From: Siphonodentalium dalli
Taxonomy: Eukaryota; Mollusca; Scaphopoda; Gadilida; Siphonodentaliidae
Direction: 5' to 3'
Assembly (NCBI GenBank): GCA_032622095.1
Contig: CP136061.1
Location: forward strand, 21,392,991-21,456,990
DNA length: 64,000 nt
Positions 44,210-55,265 of this stretch are shown in pieces. Numbering within the stretch: the first letter of the stretch is position 1; each line of letters begins with the position of its first letter. Position numbers and translations under genes: made by a program. The notes below the pieces were generated by a model. It was given only the letters and a program-made list of their open reading frames with translations. It ran no database searches and was not told the DNA's origin.

Positions 44210-45045
44210 ACTGTTGAAGAAGCTATTCTTTGAGTGATGTTAATATTTTATTCACCATTATTTGGGGTGTATTTTGTTCATATTGTGACTAAAAACTTTT
44301 TCTGTCAATCAATCTAAAGCCATCCATTGTGTGTATGTCTTAGATTTTGAAGATTTATTTAGTTATTCTGAAAAATGTATTTCAAACTTTATTACAAAAA
44401 TGAAGTTAACACAATATGGGCCTTTGCTGTGCATTATACTAGTAGTATATGCAGATATTGCACCATTCACCAGGCATGTCAATACACTAATTAATCGATA
44501 TTATTCTATACATAATGAAGAAAGTAATGATAAGGCAATGATGAGTTGATGTCATCGTTATGATAGTCCCTACTATGTCAATATAGCTTTCTATCCAGTA
44601 ACTAGTGTTGAAATGATTTGTCGACATTGACGAATTGTTCACCAAAAGTCGACTCCAGAATCCGAAGTCGATTAGATGCATTAAATTTGAGCACGCACTA
44701 TGTATTAACAGAACAATGGTATTATACAATATACCAACAACAACAGTGTTAAAAGTTAAACCAAAAGCCGCTCTATTTAGTAGAATTACCAGTTATGAAA
44801 TTAACAATGTGGCTAATAAATATACATGGCTGCTTAATGGCCGATCAAAGATAACGGTACCGCTACCGCGCTTTGAAAACCTTTGGTGTTCATTCAATTT
44901 GTGTCATGTCACATGTAAATATAATGCACGCAGTGATATTAATTCAGTATGAGACTTTGAGTATGGACATAGCATGATGAATGTGTCATAATACAACGTT
45001 AAATGAGACACCTAGAAAGTAGTGACCATCGTGATATGTATTTGT
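44210..45045 (+). other. Intron stretch, nothing recognised
   Basis: AT-rich. The frames at 44331-44549 and 44635-44952 have no family resemblance and overlap opposite-strand frames. Confidence 0.5.
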
Positions 45046-45303
45046 TTAACCATTTCTATACTAAATAATCATTGACGAGTAGTAATCCCATAGGAAATGT
45101 TTAGATAATAAGTTCAACAAATGAGGTCGTTTTGTTGAACTTATTCTCGAAACATTTCCCTCCAATAAATGGGCATCCTTCTGCACTTTTATTATCTGTC
45201 GTCTGCCTATATTTTCCAAAACACACCTCCAGATGAATAATAGACCATTCCAATGTACACTTTCATGTTAGTAGGAGATTCCATTTAGTATAGAAAGGGT
45301 TGA
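45046..45303. mobile_element. TTAA-type foldback MITE, family E
   Basis: Left TTAACCATTTCTATACTAAA, right ATTTAGTATAGAAAGGGTTGA (last TTAA mutated). Inner inverted pairs: AATGTTTAGATAATAAGTTC / GAACTTATTCTCGAAACATT. Related sequence is at 49277-49707 and 22752. Confidence 0.6.
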
Positions 45304-45400
45304 GTATGAGTGATTCCTTCTTCTTCTATAAAGGTGCATTTACCGCAATTTTGTGTATTATCGCACAGATATTGATACTAACGTCGTGTTTTCGTTTCAG

Positions 45401-45612
45401 GCTCAGACATATTTAATATTGATGATGGTAGGGGAGCCAGGCTGCATGCACCTCCAACTCAGCATTTTACTATTATATTCAATACTTTTGTTATGATGAC
45501 TTTATTTAATGAAGTTAATGCAAGAAAAATTCATGGACAACGTAATATTCTAGAAGGATTAAATCGGAATCCTGTGTTCCTTGGTATCTGGATAGGTACA
45601 TTTATATCACAG
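45401..45612 (+). CDS. ATP2B: PMCA exon 12: outside loop, TM8, start of TM9
   Basis: (G)[70 protein letters not shown]. [25 protein letters not shown] is a PMCA signature (TM8 and cytosolic loop). Vertebrate PMCAs have MMQLFNEIN, here MMTLFNEVN. Acceptor TCGTTTCAG, donor CACAG|GTATGT, phase 0. Confidence 0.98.
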
Positions 45613-45645
45613 GTATGTATATATCCCATGCAAGAATGAGTTTAA

Positions 45646-46070
45646 TATGTCTGACATATGCAGAATGAGGTCCCCAGAGGGTGAATTTAGTGATGCTATC
45701 ATGCATATTGTGTTAGCATCACCAAATTCACCTTCTGGGGACCTCATTCTGCTCAGGCCTCATCTTCTCTGTAAGTTTCTTTGTTATCAAATTTCTATGG
45801 AAACTTCTTCAAATAGATTCTATTTCTTATTAGTTTAGTTTCACTATATCCCCAAATTTTCAGACGACACATTGCATAATCAAGATTCCCAATCGGTGTA
45901 CATCACAATATTCACCATTTTGGAACTTCAATCTGAGTTCTATGTCTCCCATAGCAATTATGAGGCCATGTAGAATGAGGTCCCCATAGGGTGAATTTTG
46001 ACAGTATCACTAAATTCACCCTCCGGGGACCTCATTCTGCAAATGACAGGCGCACTAAGCTCAGACTTGA
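45646..46070. mobile_element. Long hAT-like foldback element, diverged
   Basis: Left hairpin GAGGTCCCCAGAGGGTGAAT...ATTCACCTTCTGGGGACCTC, a spacer with TCTATGGAAACTTCTTCAAA, and a shortened right hairpin around TGACAGTATCACTAAATTCA. The terminal regions are diverged (CAGACTTG at the right). Confidence 0.6.
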
Positions 46071-46319
46071 TCCCATGGCAGGGACTCTTTAATTAGACTA
46101 TGGATAATTAAGTTTAATATGTTTTGTGTCATCCAGGATTCTGAGAATTAGATGCGAAATGCGGTGATTATTCCTTTTTAGTTATCCTTGATTGGTTTCC
46201 GAAGTTACTTATGTTACAATGTAATTATAATATAACATAAATATTAACACCAATCTTGTTTACATTCATTTTATATGAATGAAGCAAATTTTGTTATGTC
46301 CTATCATCTGATATTGAAC

Positions 46320-46680
46320 ATTTGCACAATGAGGTCCCAGAGGGGGATTTACTGATGCTGCCCCGCCCCGCACAGCGAGGTCCCAGGGGGGGATTTAGTG
46401 ATGCTACCCCGCCCCGCACAGCATTTTGCTTATGCCTCATCTCCTCTGGAATTTTTTTTAGTTTCTTTAGAAACTTCTTATGAAAGTTTCTTTTTCTTTT
46501 TTAGTTTAATTTCTTTATATCCCCAAATTGGCAGAGGACACATTGCATAATCGAGGTTCCCAATGGGTGCACATCACAATATTCACCATTTGGGAACTTG
46601 AATCTGAGTAGGTCTAAGCAGAATAAGGTCCCCAGAGGATGAATTTGGTGATGCTAGCCCTCTGTCCATTTAATTTAGAT
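46320..46680. mobile_element. Diverged fragment of the long hAT-like element with local duplication
   Basis: GAGGTCCCAG(A/G)GGGGGATTTA and CCCCGCCCCGCACAGC are repeated at about 46330 and 46378. Then the spacer (GTTTCTTTAGAAACTTCTTA) and the beginning of the right hairpin (GGTCCCCAGAGGATGAATTT) follow. 46681-47135 holds nothing recognised. Confidence 0.5.
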
Positions 46681-47135
46681 ATATTACATAAATTAATGTA
46701 AATTAGGCTGATATCGTATTGCATGTGTTTGTTGTCAAATGTATGGATGGTGACACAATTATGAAATATATGTTACAGATAGGTCAATAGTCATTTTCAG
46801 ATGATGGGTCAGTTATGTGGGGGTGTCTTTCCTTAGCAACCATGAGCCCGTTGCTAGGCACATATCTGGCATTGAAAATACTAAATTTCGGCCTATTTTT
46901 GGACTGAATATGACTTGGAAGTGCCTAATATAACACACTTGAAGACCAAATCATATTTTGACGACCCCCTATAGTATTGAGATTGATGGAAGGCTGGTCA
47001 CTGAAGTGTTGTAACGGTTGCCATGGACCTACCCTACCATATTGCGTAGGAAGATTGTTATGATTAAACTTGTTATATTATGAGTCTTTGCTTTATAAAC
47101 TATAGTGGTAACAACTCTTTTGCCTTGCATTGCAG

Positions 47136-47243
47136 ATTATTATCACGCAGTTTGGCGGTATAGCTTTTAGCACAGTAGGTCTAACGCTGGAGCAGTGGTT
47201 CTGGTGCATGTTTCTAGGATTAGGAGTTCTTCTATGGGGTCAG
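47136..47243 (+). CDS. ATP2B: PMCA exon 13: TM9/TM10
   Basis: Thirty-six codons: [37 protein letters not shown](V)I(V)QFGG...L...QW.WC.F.G.G.L.WGQ matches the end of TM9, the outside loop and TM10 of PMCAs. Phase 0 both ends. Acceptor CATTGCAG, donor CAG|GTGAGA. Confidence 0.97.
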
Positions 47244-47277
47244 GTGAGATTAATCTCCTTAATACTCCTTAATCTCC

Positions 47278-47551
47278 TTAACACTCTTTTGTGACGAGAG
47301 CTGCGCTTGTGCAGCATTAAAGATCATGTGCCAGTGCATTCTCTTATATATGCTAGTCTCCTATAAGGAGCCTCACATATTTAAGAGAATGCTCTGGCTT
47401 ACAAGGTCAAGGTAAATATTGTAAGGCCAATACATACAATACATTCTCTTATATATATGATGCTCCCTTAGTGAGACTCGCATATATAAGAGAATGCATT
47501 GGCACAAGGTTTTCGCAAAATTTCAGGAAGCTCCAGATATTGAAGGGTTAA
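47278..47551. mobile_element. TTAA-flanked MITE, family C
   Basis: Left TTAACACTCTTTTGTGACGA, right CCAGATATTGAAGGGTTAA. Hairpins with TCTCTTATATATGC arms. Directly preceded by a short duplication CTCCTTAATACTCCTTAATC. Confidence 0.6.
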
Positions 47552-47772
47552 ATTTAGAGTCTCTTCACAGCTAAATTCACAAACAACTCAATGATTAATT
47601 ATATGTTTTTCCCATTAGCACAGATTTCTATATGTGTTACAATGAAATTGGGGGCCAATCATTTCCATCAGGACAGGGTTCGCGGTCAAACGGCGGGCAT
47701 TTACAGATTGCGATAACTTGGAACAGATATCAACTGATTTTGTTGTTATTCAGTATATGAGACTTGCTCAAC

Positions 47773-47921
47773 AATGTCTTGAAATAGGGTGTCTGTCATT
47801 TGCAGAATGAGGTCTCCAGAGGGTGAATTTAGTGATGCTACCCCGCATAGCAGGCTAGCATCACCAAATTCACCCTCTGGGGACCTCATTCTGCAAATGA
47901 CACACCCTATTTCAAGGCTTG
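47773..47921. mobile_element. hAT-like single-foldback MITE
   Basis: AATGTCTTGAAATAGGG...CCCTATTTCAAGGCTTG with one ~105-bp hairpin. The flanks TGCTCAAC and TGCTCAGC match 7/8. It may derive from the double form by loss of one hairpin. Confidence 0.7.
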
Positions 47922-48007
47922 TGCTCAGCAATGTCTTGTTAGAGTTTGAAAACTGGCCCGGTTCACATATTTTAGGTGGAGTTACAGCCCTTGATATAAT
48001 AGTTCAC

Positions 48008-48416
48008 TTAACTCTTTCAGTGCCAGGGGCCGATCTCATTGGCCCTAATTTACAGTCTGTAGAGTGGCCCTAAAAAAAAATTAAAATTAAAAAAAAAATT
48101 TAAAAACAAACTGGATAAAACCTTAGGGGCATGTTATAAATCAAAACTATCAGCAAGTATTCATAGTAATAATTTTGATGCCCATGAAAAACGTAAGATT
48201 CCCTGGCACTAAACCTACAAAATAAGTCTGTTAAAGAATATAAGAAAAAATTATTAAAATTGTAAAAAATAATAACAAATGATGAAAAATTGTTAGGCCA
48301 ATGCATTCTCTTATATATGCGAGGCGACCTATGGTCGACTCGCATATATAAGAGAATGCATTGGCACAGGGTTTATGGGTTGATACAAAAATCAGACCTG
48401 GCACTGAAAGGGTTAA
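48008..48416 (+). mobile_element. TTAA-flanked MITE, family B
   Basis: Left TTAACTCTTTCAGTGCCAGG, right CCTGGCACTGAAAGGGTTAA, one hairpin. The CTTAAGCATGC segment found in other copies is deleted. Confidence 0.8.
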
Positions 48417-48429
48417 CAGACTGTTACAT

Positions 48430-48515
48430 TTATGTCACATTGGTGTTGGGGTATGCTGGTGTCCATAGTACAATGTGGGGGTATGCCAGCACACATGGTG
48501 CAACCTCTTGTTTCT
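48430..48515. repeat. 3' end of the CCGTCC-family repeat
   Basis: GGGGGTATGCCAGCACACAT-GGTGCAACCTCTTGTTT carries the conserved terminal hairpin (GCACACATGGTGC). The rest of the element is missing, or is upstream of the MITE. Confidence 0.5.
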
Positions 48516-48572
48516 AATTTAGCAGTGAGATTTATTTCTTATTGTAACTGATGAATTCTTTTTATCCTGCAG

Positions 48573-48752
48573 CTTGTAACGTCTGTTCCCACGAGCAAAA
48601 TTCCCAAAATATTTGAGTTTGGTGATAGCAAAGAAGCAGAATTAGATGAGCCAGATATTTGTGCTCCAGCTGGTAGTGGCGATATTGATGACGTTAATAA
48701 AGGTCGAGGTCAAATTCTGTGGGTGCGCGGTCTCACGAGATTACAACAACAG
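48573..48752 (+). CDS. ATP2B: PMCA exon 14: C-tail and first half of calmodulin-binding site
   Basis: Sixty codons: LVTSVPTSKIPKIFEFGDSK, EAELDEPDICAPAGSGDIDD, VNKGRGQILWVRGLTRLQQQ. RRGQILW(F)RGLNRIQTQ is the first half of the vertebrate PMCA calmodulin-binding helix, with the anchoring tryptophan present here. The exon ends in phase 0 right after QQQ, the same protein position at which vertebrate splice site C operates. The preceding acidic stretch is variable in the family. Confidence 0.97.
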
Positions 48753-49276
48753 GTATGGTCATTTTCTTCATATGAGATTTCGCTCATAACGTCATGTAGT
48801 TTCCATTTGTAATCAATTTGGATTCATATCTATTTGATTTACTATCATCTGGTGCCCTGATGTAAAACTTATGATTCGGTTTGATAATTCTAGCATCGGT
48901 AGTGACAAATTAATGTATCTGTTAGTTGAGTAACCCCAGTGATATCTTTCTCAGCAAGTGAAAGATACTGGATTTTTTTATTATTTATTTCCTTCTTTTT
49001 TTTTCCTTACACCTACCAAATTCGTTCTAGTGTAATGTCTGGGACAGCTTTTGATGTTCCCTCCCTAATATATGTCAGTGAACGTGTATAAATGTTACTT
49101 ATCACGTCTTTTGGAATTTAATATGCAGGACAGTTGAATTCCTTGTGTACAAGTGACATAAAAATGTCAAAATAATCTATGGAAACTACAGATGTGTGTT
49201 ATTGATGTTATTCTACACTGTGTCGTCATGTCTGGTGGAATAATGTGCCTGTTTCTTCTCTCGATACTAAGTGCTA
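48753..49276 (+). other. Intron stretch, nothing recognised
   Basis: AT-rich unique-looking sequence with donor GTATGG at its start. Confidence 0.5.
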
Positions 49277-49707
49277 TTAACCATTTTTACACTAAATGGA
49301 TTCTCCCATTCAGTTATAAAGTATACTTCGGTACAGTCTATTATTCATATGGAGAAATGTTCTCTGAATATAAGTAGACAACAGATAATATAAATGCAGA
49401 AGGATCCATATTCATTGGGGGGGAGATGTTCTGATATGGCCATTTGTTGAACGTTTTATCTTAACATTTCCTAAGGGAACTACTCATCAACGAGTATTTG
49501 GTTCTAAATTCATTTACAAAATACTCATTGACGAGTAGTTATCCCATAGGAAATGTTCCCCTCCAATAAATAGGACCCCTTCTGTACTTGTATTATCTGT
49601 TGTCTGCTAATTTATTTCAGGACACCCCTCCAAATGAATAATAGACTATCCCAATGTATACTTTTATAACTGAATGGGAGAATCCATTTAGTAAAAAAAA
49701 GGGTTAA
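49277..49707. mobile_element. TTAA-type MITE(s), family E
   Basis: Left TTAACCATTTTTACACTAAA, right TTTAGTAAAAAAAAGGGTTAA. Inside is a second copy of the ACTCATTGACGAGTAGT(T/A) block (49517) like that at 45066, and inverse blocks ACTACTCATCAACGAGTA. Probably one element with internal duplication, or two merged copies. Confidence 0.55.
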
Positions 49708-49944
49708 AAACATTGCACTTAATGTTGAGAGAACTTTGTACATGTACATGTTGTCTGATTGGTGACTGAATTCATGTTGATTTTATTCAGATTTGTCTAT
49801 ATCCCACTCATCCAAATCATAGTTCTTTTCAGTTTAATTTAATTAGCTTAGTCTCAGGATTACACTAAATTCATTTTAGCTAGTTAGTTTAATAATTTAC
49901 CATTTTTCCTTCATTTGACAATGAATCACTGTCATATTTCCCAA

Positions 49945-50747
49945 GGCCAGGAACGTACTTCATGAATCAAGTCTCTAATCCAACGCGGATTTGATTTTAA
50001 ATTTATTTAAAACATATATAACCATTTGTCTGACAGGATAAATTAGTACATTAGCTGTGGAAATTCACAATGCATATTCAAAAATCAGTAATCGTTAAAA
50101 ACTCATAAATATAACTGAAATTTACCATGAAAATAGGTATCGATTATACCCCGAATTGAACATGAGACACACATTTCAACATCAAACACACCTCAACCAT
50201 TTACTAGATGTTCGTAAAATACACTTAATTCCATTCACTCGCAAGTTAACCCTTTACCCAACAAACCGGCCAAAACCGGCCAAATAAAGCTTCAACAGCC
50301 TAAAATATCTTCGGTCTGTCTCAATAGAACCATACAAATATGGATATCATTGGAACCGTCTCCTTGACCACACTGTGATAGTTACAGTTATGCCCTGTGC
50401 CAATGCATTCTCTTATATATGCGAGTCGACCATAGGTCGCCTCGCATATATAAGAGAATGCATTGGCCTAAAAAAAATCTTTTTTTACCATTTTTTCTTA
50501 CATTCTTTAACAATTTTATAATTTTTAATGTGTTAAGCCAATGCATTCTCTTATATATGCGAGGCGACCTATGGTCGACTCGCATATATAAGAGAATGCA
50601 TTGGCACAGGGCCGTTCTATTGGGTAAAGGGTTAAATAACTCTTGCAACAAATATCCAGCTCATCCACTACTGAGTTCCAGATAGCAACTATATCCGAAG
50701 GTCTGAAGCGACGTTTTAGAGATTACATTAGTGATAGGTTCCTGGCC
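49945..50747. mobile_element. Satellite-linked dispersed element, copy 2
   Basis: The left end GGCCAGGAACGTACTTCATG-AATCAAGTCTCTAATCCAAC is an array-2-like unit. The right end GGTCTGAAGCGACGTTTTAG...TAGTGATAGGTTCCTGGCC is an array-1-like unit. The outer GGCCAGGAAC / GTTCCTGGCC are inverted repeats. The body matches 27933-28264. Interrupted by the family A MITE 50246-50635. Confidence 0.8.
50246..50635 (-). mobile_element. TTAA-flanked MITE, family A, nested
   Basis: Complete reverse copy inserted in CGCAAG-TTAA-ATAACTCTTGC. The uninterrupted paralogue reads CGTAAGTACAATAACTGCTGC at 28144-28164, consistent with insertion at one TTAA and its duplication. Confidence 0.88.
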
Positions 50748-52149
50748 ATGTCTCCTATTCCTTTGCAGGCTGTTGAAATTATCTGGACGTCATCACTAAA
50801 ATCGTTATTATCTATAGTATGCTTCATCTTTGTTTAAATTAGGTAAACATTTTGTTCTTTGGACAGAATTTATAGATTTCATCTTTCAGAAAATAAATTT
50901 TCAAAGTTTCTGAAAGTTTGGGAAATGGAACGTAAAAATTAAAGGGGAAAAAAAGGTATCCATGGTAACAAAAAAATTATTCTATTGTGATAATTGTTCC
51001 ACTGTAAGTGCCTCCGCAGACGCTGCAATATTATATCGCAGATGGGGGGGAACACAGGTGGAGAAAGGTGGCAAGCCTGCAGATGCTGCGATGTTAGACC
51101 CTTCTACTAGTTGAAGTTCTGTACAGTATCTTGGTCTGTAGGGTGAAAACAAAGAAAAAAAGGCAAAGGGTTATATTTCAATCTCCTCATTATGCCATTA
51201 TAGATGATGTATGGCATGTATCTCAAGTTTCTAAACCAAACACTAGGCTATTTTTATATTTGAACTTGGAAGTTGAACTTGGAACAATAACTTATATTTT
51301 TTATATATATATATGTTTTATTTTGTACTCGTCAGTTTCGGCACTGCTTTCACAATGTCAGCAATCACGGTGGGAATACGGCCCTCTTCTCTCTGACGGC
51401 ATAGCAACAGGCAGAAACATATAAACACTCCCTTTCCTGCCTCAACTCAATTAAAAGTGTCTCCTATGAAGAAGTCCTATGGGTTGAATTTGGTCGTAGC
51501 ATCTGTGGTGGCACTAAATAAGGGACCATTCTCAAGGATTCAAATTGAGAGAATTTAATTCTCACTACTGGTCTCAGCATCTGTGTGAAGTCTTAAAAGC
51601 TGTAGTTCACTTGACGCCTCAACATCTAATCATATATATGCATTAGTTCTCGTCTTTGAAAACAGAAATCCTAGAATACTGTCTGTTCTCTCGGGCAAAA
51701 AAAAACTTAAGTGCGGCTGAGACGTGACACTTTTCAGGGAGAAAAATCACTGATGTCTCCCTCTTGGCTGGTCCGCGTTCTAAAATCACTGATGTATCCC
51801 TCTCGGCTGGTCCTCGTTCTAAAATCACTGATGTCTCCCTCTCGGCTGGACCTTGTTCTAAAAACAATTAAAACATTGCAGTGATACATTTGTCTTAATT
51901 GTTTTCTTTCCATATCTGTAGGATTTGAATTTGAAAATTTTCATGATCTGACATGTTTTTTGTATTTTATTTTGCATGTGTTTTGAAAAGTTAACAAGAT
52001 TTTATTGGATTATATTTTTTATGCATGGACAACCAATAACTGGTGTGAGTTTAGCTGTCAAAGTTGATTTTGTTTGGTGTTCGGAGTTTCAGTGTTTGTC
52101 TGGCTTTTCTTTAATCCATAAACACATCCTTACTTTCTTTACTTGACAG
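50748..52149 (+). other. Intron stretch before the proximal last exon
   Basis: Mostly unique AT-rich sequence. It contains the 39-bp triple repeat at 51744-51862. It ends with a pyrimidine-rich tract and acceptor CTTGACAG. Confidence 0.55.
51744..51862. repeat. 39-bp tandem repeat, three copies
   Basis: Unit AAATCACTGATGTCTCCCTC + TCGGCTGGTCC(T/G)CGTTCTA, starting at 51744, 51783 and 51822. The length is a multiple of three, so a minus-strand frame reads through it with a 13-residue repeat, but nothing else supports coding. Confidence 0.85.
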
Positions 52150-52503
52150 CTGCGAGTTGTGAAGGCTTTCAGGAGCCTCTTGGAAGATATAGAGGACAAA
52201 CGTAGCGTTCACAGTCTACACAGTTTCAACAGTCTGCGTACCTCGCGCAGTCATCACGGACCCCGACCAATCAGTGAAATAATCGGGCATGATAGGGCCT
52301 TCAATGCACCGTCCTCTCGTTCTCTTATGAACAATATATCAGAGTTAGCAGCGTCATCGGGAAGTTCACGACTCCGTAGCAATAGCTCTGAGCTAGTCCC
52401 CTTAGTTTCTAAAAAGAAAGCTCACACTACTGTGTCGAGTCCCAATATCAGAACTTCGCCCGAAGACGCTAGAAAAAACAGCTATACTGAGACCAGTATA
52501 TGA
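52150..52503 (+). CDS. ATP2B: PMCA proximal last exon: calmodulin-binding second half, ETSI end
   Basis: 117 codons plus TGA. It opens LRVVKAFRSLLEDIEDKRSV, completing the calmodulin-binding helix in the manner of vertebrate 'b' forms (IRVVKAFRSSLYEGLE). A serine/arginine-rich tail follows (HSLHSFNSLRTSRSHHGPRP, later SSGSSRLRSNSSELVPLVSK). It ends SYTETSI*, a class I PDZ-ligand-type C-terminus comparable to ETSL/ETSV of vertebrate PMCA b forms. It has RSVHSLHSF and several RxxS sites that could be kinase targets (inference). Confidence 0.96.
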   Translation: MRVVKAFRSLLEDIEDKRSVHSLHSFNSLRTSRSHHGPRPISEIIGHDRAFNAPSSRSLMNNISELAASSGSSRLRSNSSELVPLVSKKKAHTTVSSPNIRTSPEDARKNSYTETSI

Positions 52504-53925
52504 ATTCAGTATGACAACCACTCTCCACCTAACGAATGGGCAAATTAATCAGGGCTCGAAATATTCTCATGTCACCGTTATTTGAGAGTTTTTATTCTTG
52601 AGATGGTATGTGGAAAACCTTCAGACTTGCACATGTGTTAGAATTTAAGGTGACATTTTTGTTCCAATTTTTCTTTTGGGATTTTGAGAACGTCTCGGAT
52701 CTGATTGGAGAAAAATATTTTCAGTGTTGGTTTAATTTTTTTGTTCTGAACAACTGAAGTTGCAGATATTTCGCAATAACTGTATTGAAATATAAAATAC
52801 AATATATCTCTGAAAATGAATGCTGTATCAGGAAGTTAAAATATAACAATTAGGCAAAGGGTGTCCCTTTATATCGTTTATAAAAAGTTACTTCATTTAG
52901 ATTCAATCTCCAACATATACTCAGTATTAATTGTGGAGAATACACGATGAGTTAGTTTGTCGCGGCGTTATGGATATGTCTATACCTTTATGTAGGGTGG
53001 AGAGTGTTTTGTTTTGTTGAATCTTTGTTACAATTATACATTGTTGATTATTTTTGCATATCACTATTGAAGCATGTTGATTAACAATAACTTCTATGTT
53101 ATTTTAAACAGTGTTGTGTATCGAGATTTTGGAATAGGCAGATGCTGATTGATATTATTTGATCTTATGTCTTTATTAACTAATTATAAATTTTTCGTTC
53201 ATCATTTTTTTTTCACAGGATAAATCTTTTTAGGTCAAGAAATTAATAACAAGCATACTAAACCTTGTACATTGACATACTTTCTTATGTAAAATAGGTT
53301 CAGAATATATAAACCCAACTAAAAGTATGATAATGATAACAAATACTTCAAACTCTGAGCTGCAAGTGCAACATTTCCAATTGGTTATCATTGAATTTAG
53401 GTTTGAAAAACAATATTCATCATGTCGCGAACTTCTGCTATACATGGATCAAACTATGTTGTTGTGACAGTCTGTTAGCTCCCTCCGCTCGTTTGACACC
53501 CACTTAATATTGTGTGAGATTGTGTTCAATATTGGTAAACAACGTTCTGTTTTGCTGTTGTCATAACACCTGAGAGTCCCTATCATTTGACGTGCTAGAC
53601 AAATTATTGTGTCTCTGCTTAGATCTGTAATTTGTTGGTTCCATTATTATTATTATTCATCTTGGGACTTTCTGTTTAAATATTCATGCACAAATTCCCA
53701 TCGTATTAAATCAGTTATTTCAGCGAACATTTAGCTTTCTTGTCTTTAAGTTTTTCAGAAAACGAAGCCAACAAAATTCTTAAAAGTACAACTCAATGCC
53801 ATCCCTAACAGGTCCTATGTTATCTCAAAATCACTTAAATTTTTCAGTACAAACATTTTGTTCTTAAAGAAGTTTGCTTATATAAAGTTTTCTTGTTGTG
53901 AAATAAAGAATGATCACCCAAGTTG
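52504..53925 (+). other. Probable 3' UTR of the proximal isoform
   Basis: AT-rich sequence following the stop, with no transposon ends, in contrast to the introns. It runs to the AATAAA at 53902. The exact cleavage site is unknown. Confidence 0.55.
53902..53907 (+). terminator. Candidate poly(A) signal AATAAA (proximal isoform)
   Basis: AATAAA ~1.4 kb after the stop, followed within ~20-30 bases by the GT-rich AAGTTGTTTTC. A canonical arrangement, but not proven. Confidence 0.5.
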
Positions 53926-54107
53926 TTTTCACCTGAATATTAAATTTAGATTTTATTTGTTTCTAATTAAATGTGCCTCCTGACATAATGAGCAATATGT
54001 CTAATACGGTGAAGTAAATTTTGAAAATTAATATGTAAACAAATTTAGGGAAGCTGTCAATGTAAAAGTGTGACGTTGAATTTCAGCATATTTAATGAGA
54101 ACCTGTT

Positions 54108-55265
54108 CCGGGCTGTAACGATTCATTGTAGTTCTTGGTAGTTTACCGTTCAATGCATAACATTTGGAATGATGTTTATGCAGTCTTGATTCGTCTTGCC
54201 ATGTTTTATCTAGAGCCCAGAAAACCTGGAATTCCCTTGAATTTGACAAATGACCAGAAGTCAAGATCTGGAAAGTGCTTAAATTACGACCTGGGGGGGG
54301 AGGGGGGGGATTGGGGTCTTGATTAGCCTTGAATTTCGATATTTGCACGGCTTGCTGAAGTTGTAATAACTTCAATTTCACTTACTATATCTTATTGAAG
54401 GGTCTTAAAAAAAACAAGCATTGGGTTTGAATAACCTTGAGTTTATTATCTGAGGGGCTTTATCTTTGGCGATATTTGCACAACTTGCTGAACTTGTAAT
54501 TATTACGATCTAATTGAATGGTCTTGAAAAAAACATTAAAATTGTCAAGCACTTGACCTGAATAACCTTGAATTTTTTAACTGATGCGAGGTCCTTAAAA
54601 AACCTTAAAACTTGTTGAAAAATGGCCTTTTATAGCTTTGAATTTTATTAATTATAAGCTGTGAGAATCCTGTTTAACCCTTTACCCAACAGAACGGCCC
54701 TGTGCCAATGCATTCTCTTATATATGCGAGTCGACCATAGGTCGCCTCGCATATATAAGAGAATGCATTGGCTTAACACATATTAAAAATGATCAAATTG
54801 TCAAAGAATGCAGAAAATATTATAAGAAAAAATGGTAAAAAGTGTTAAAAAAAAGATTTTTTTTAGGCCAATGCATTCTATTTATATATGCGAGGCGACC
54901 TATGGTCGACTCGCATATATAAGAGAATGCATTGGCACAGGGCATAACTGTAACCATCACAATGGGGTCAATGAACCGGTTCCAATGATATCCATATTTG
55001 TATGGTGTTATTGAGACAGACCCCAAGATATTTTAGGCTGTTGCAGCTTTATTTGGGCGTTTTTGGCCGTTTTGTTGGGTAAAGGGTTAATATGCCGATA
55101 CAAACGCTGATGAGAAGAAACTAATAATATGAGAGCAGTACATGGCATTTACAACCTTCAGTTTTCTGAAATTGCATTGCGTTGCACACCCAATCATATC
55201 TCTCACTCGTAAGAATAAACTCATGATTCACGCCGATTTGTGATAGTGAATCGTTGCAGCCCGAA
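54108..55265. mobile_element. Possible hAT-type element (GGGCTGTAACGATTCA ends) with nested MITE
   Basis: CGGGCTGTAACGATTCA at the left and TGAATCGTTGCAGCCCG at the right are inverse of each other with one mismatch. The interior contains CTTGAATTT/CTTGAAAAAAAC-type repeats (54210-54670, related to 61813-62183) and the family A MITE at 54674. No clear target duplication. Confidence 0.55.
54674..55090 (+). mobile_element. TTAA-flanked MITE, family A
   Basis: Complete ends. The spacer with CAAAGAATGCAGAAAATATT resembles the copy at 291-747, suggesting these two form a subgroup. Confidence 0.85.

Noticed and set aside
44635-44952. 105-codon frame in an intron
   Set aside because: No homology recognised, overlaps opposite-strand frames, and has no exon-like relation to the ATPase.
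51643-51867. Minus-strand frame with a 13-residue repeat (ERGPAERETSVIL type)
   Set aside because: It is produced by a 39-bp tandem repeat in an intron; no splice sites, start context or homology.
54028-54381. 117-codon minus-strand frame with a proline run
   Set aside because: It spans a G-rich low-complexity tract and a hAT-like repeat; no family resemblance.
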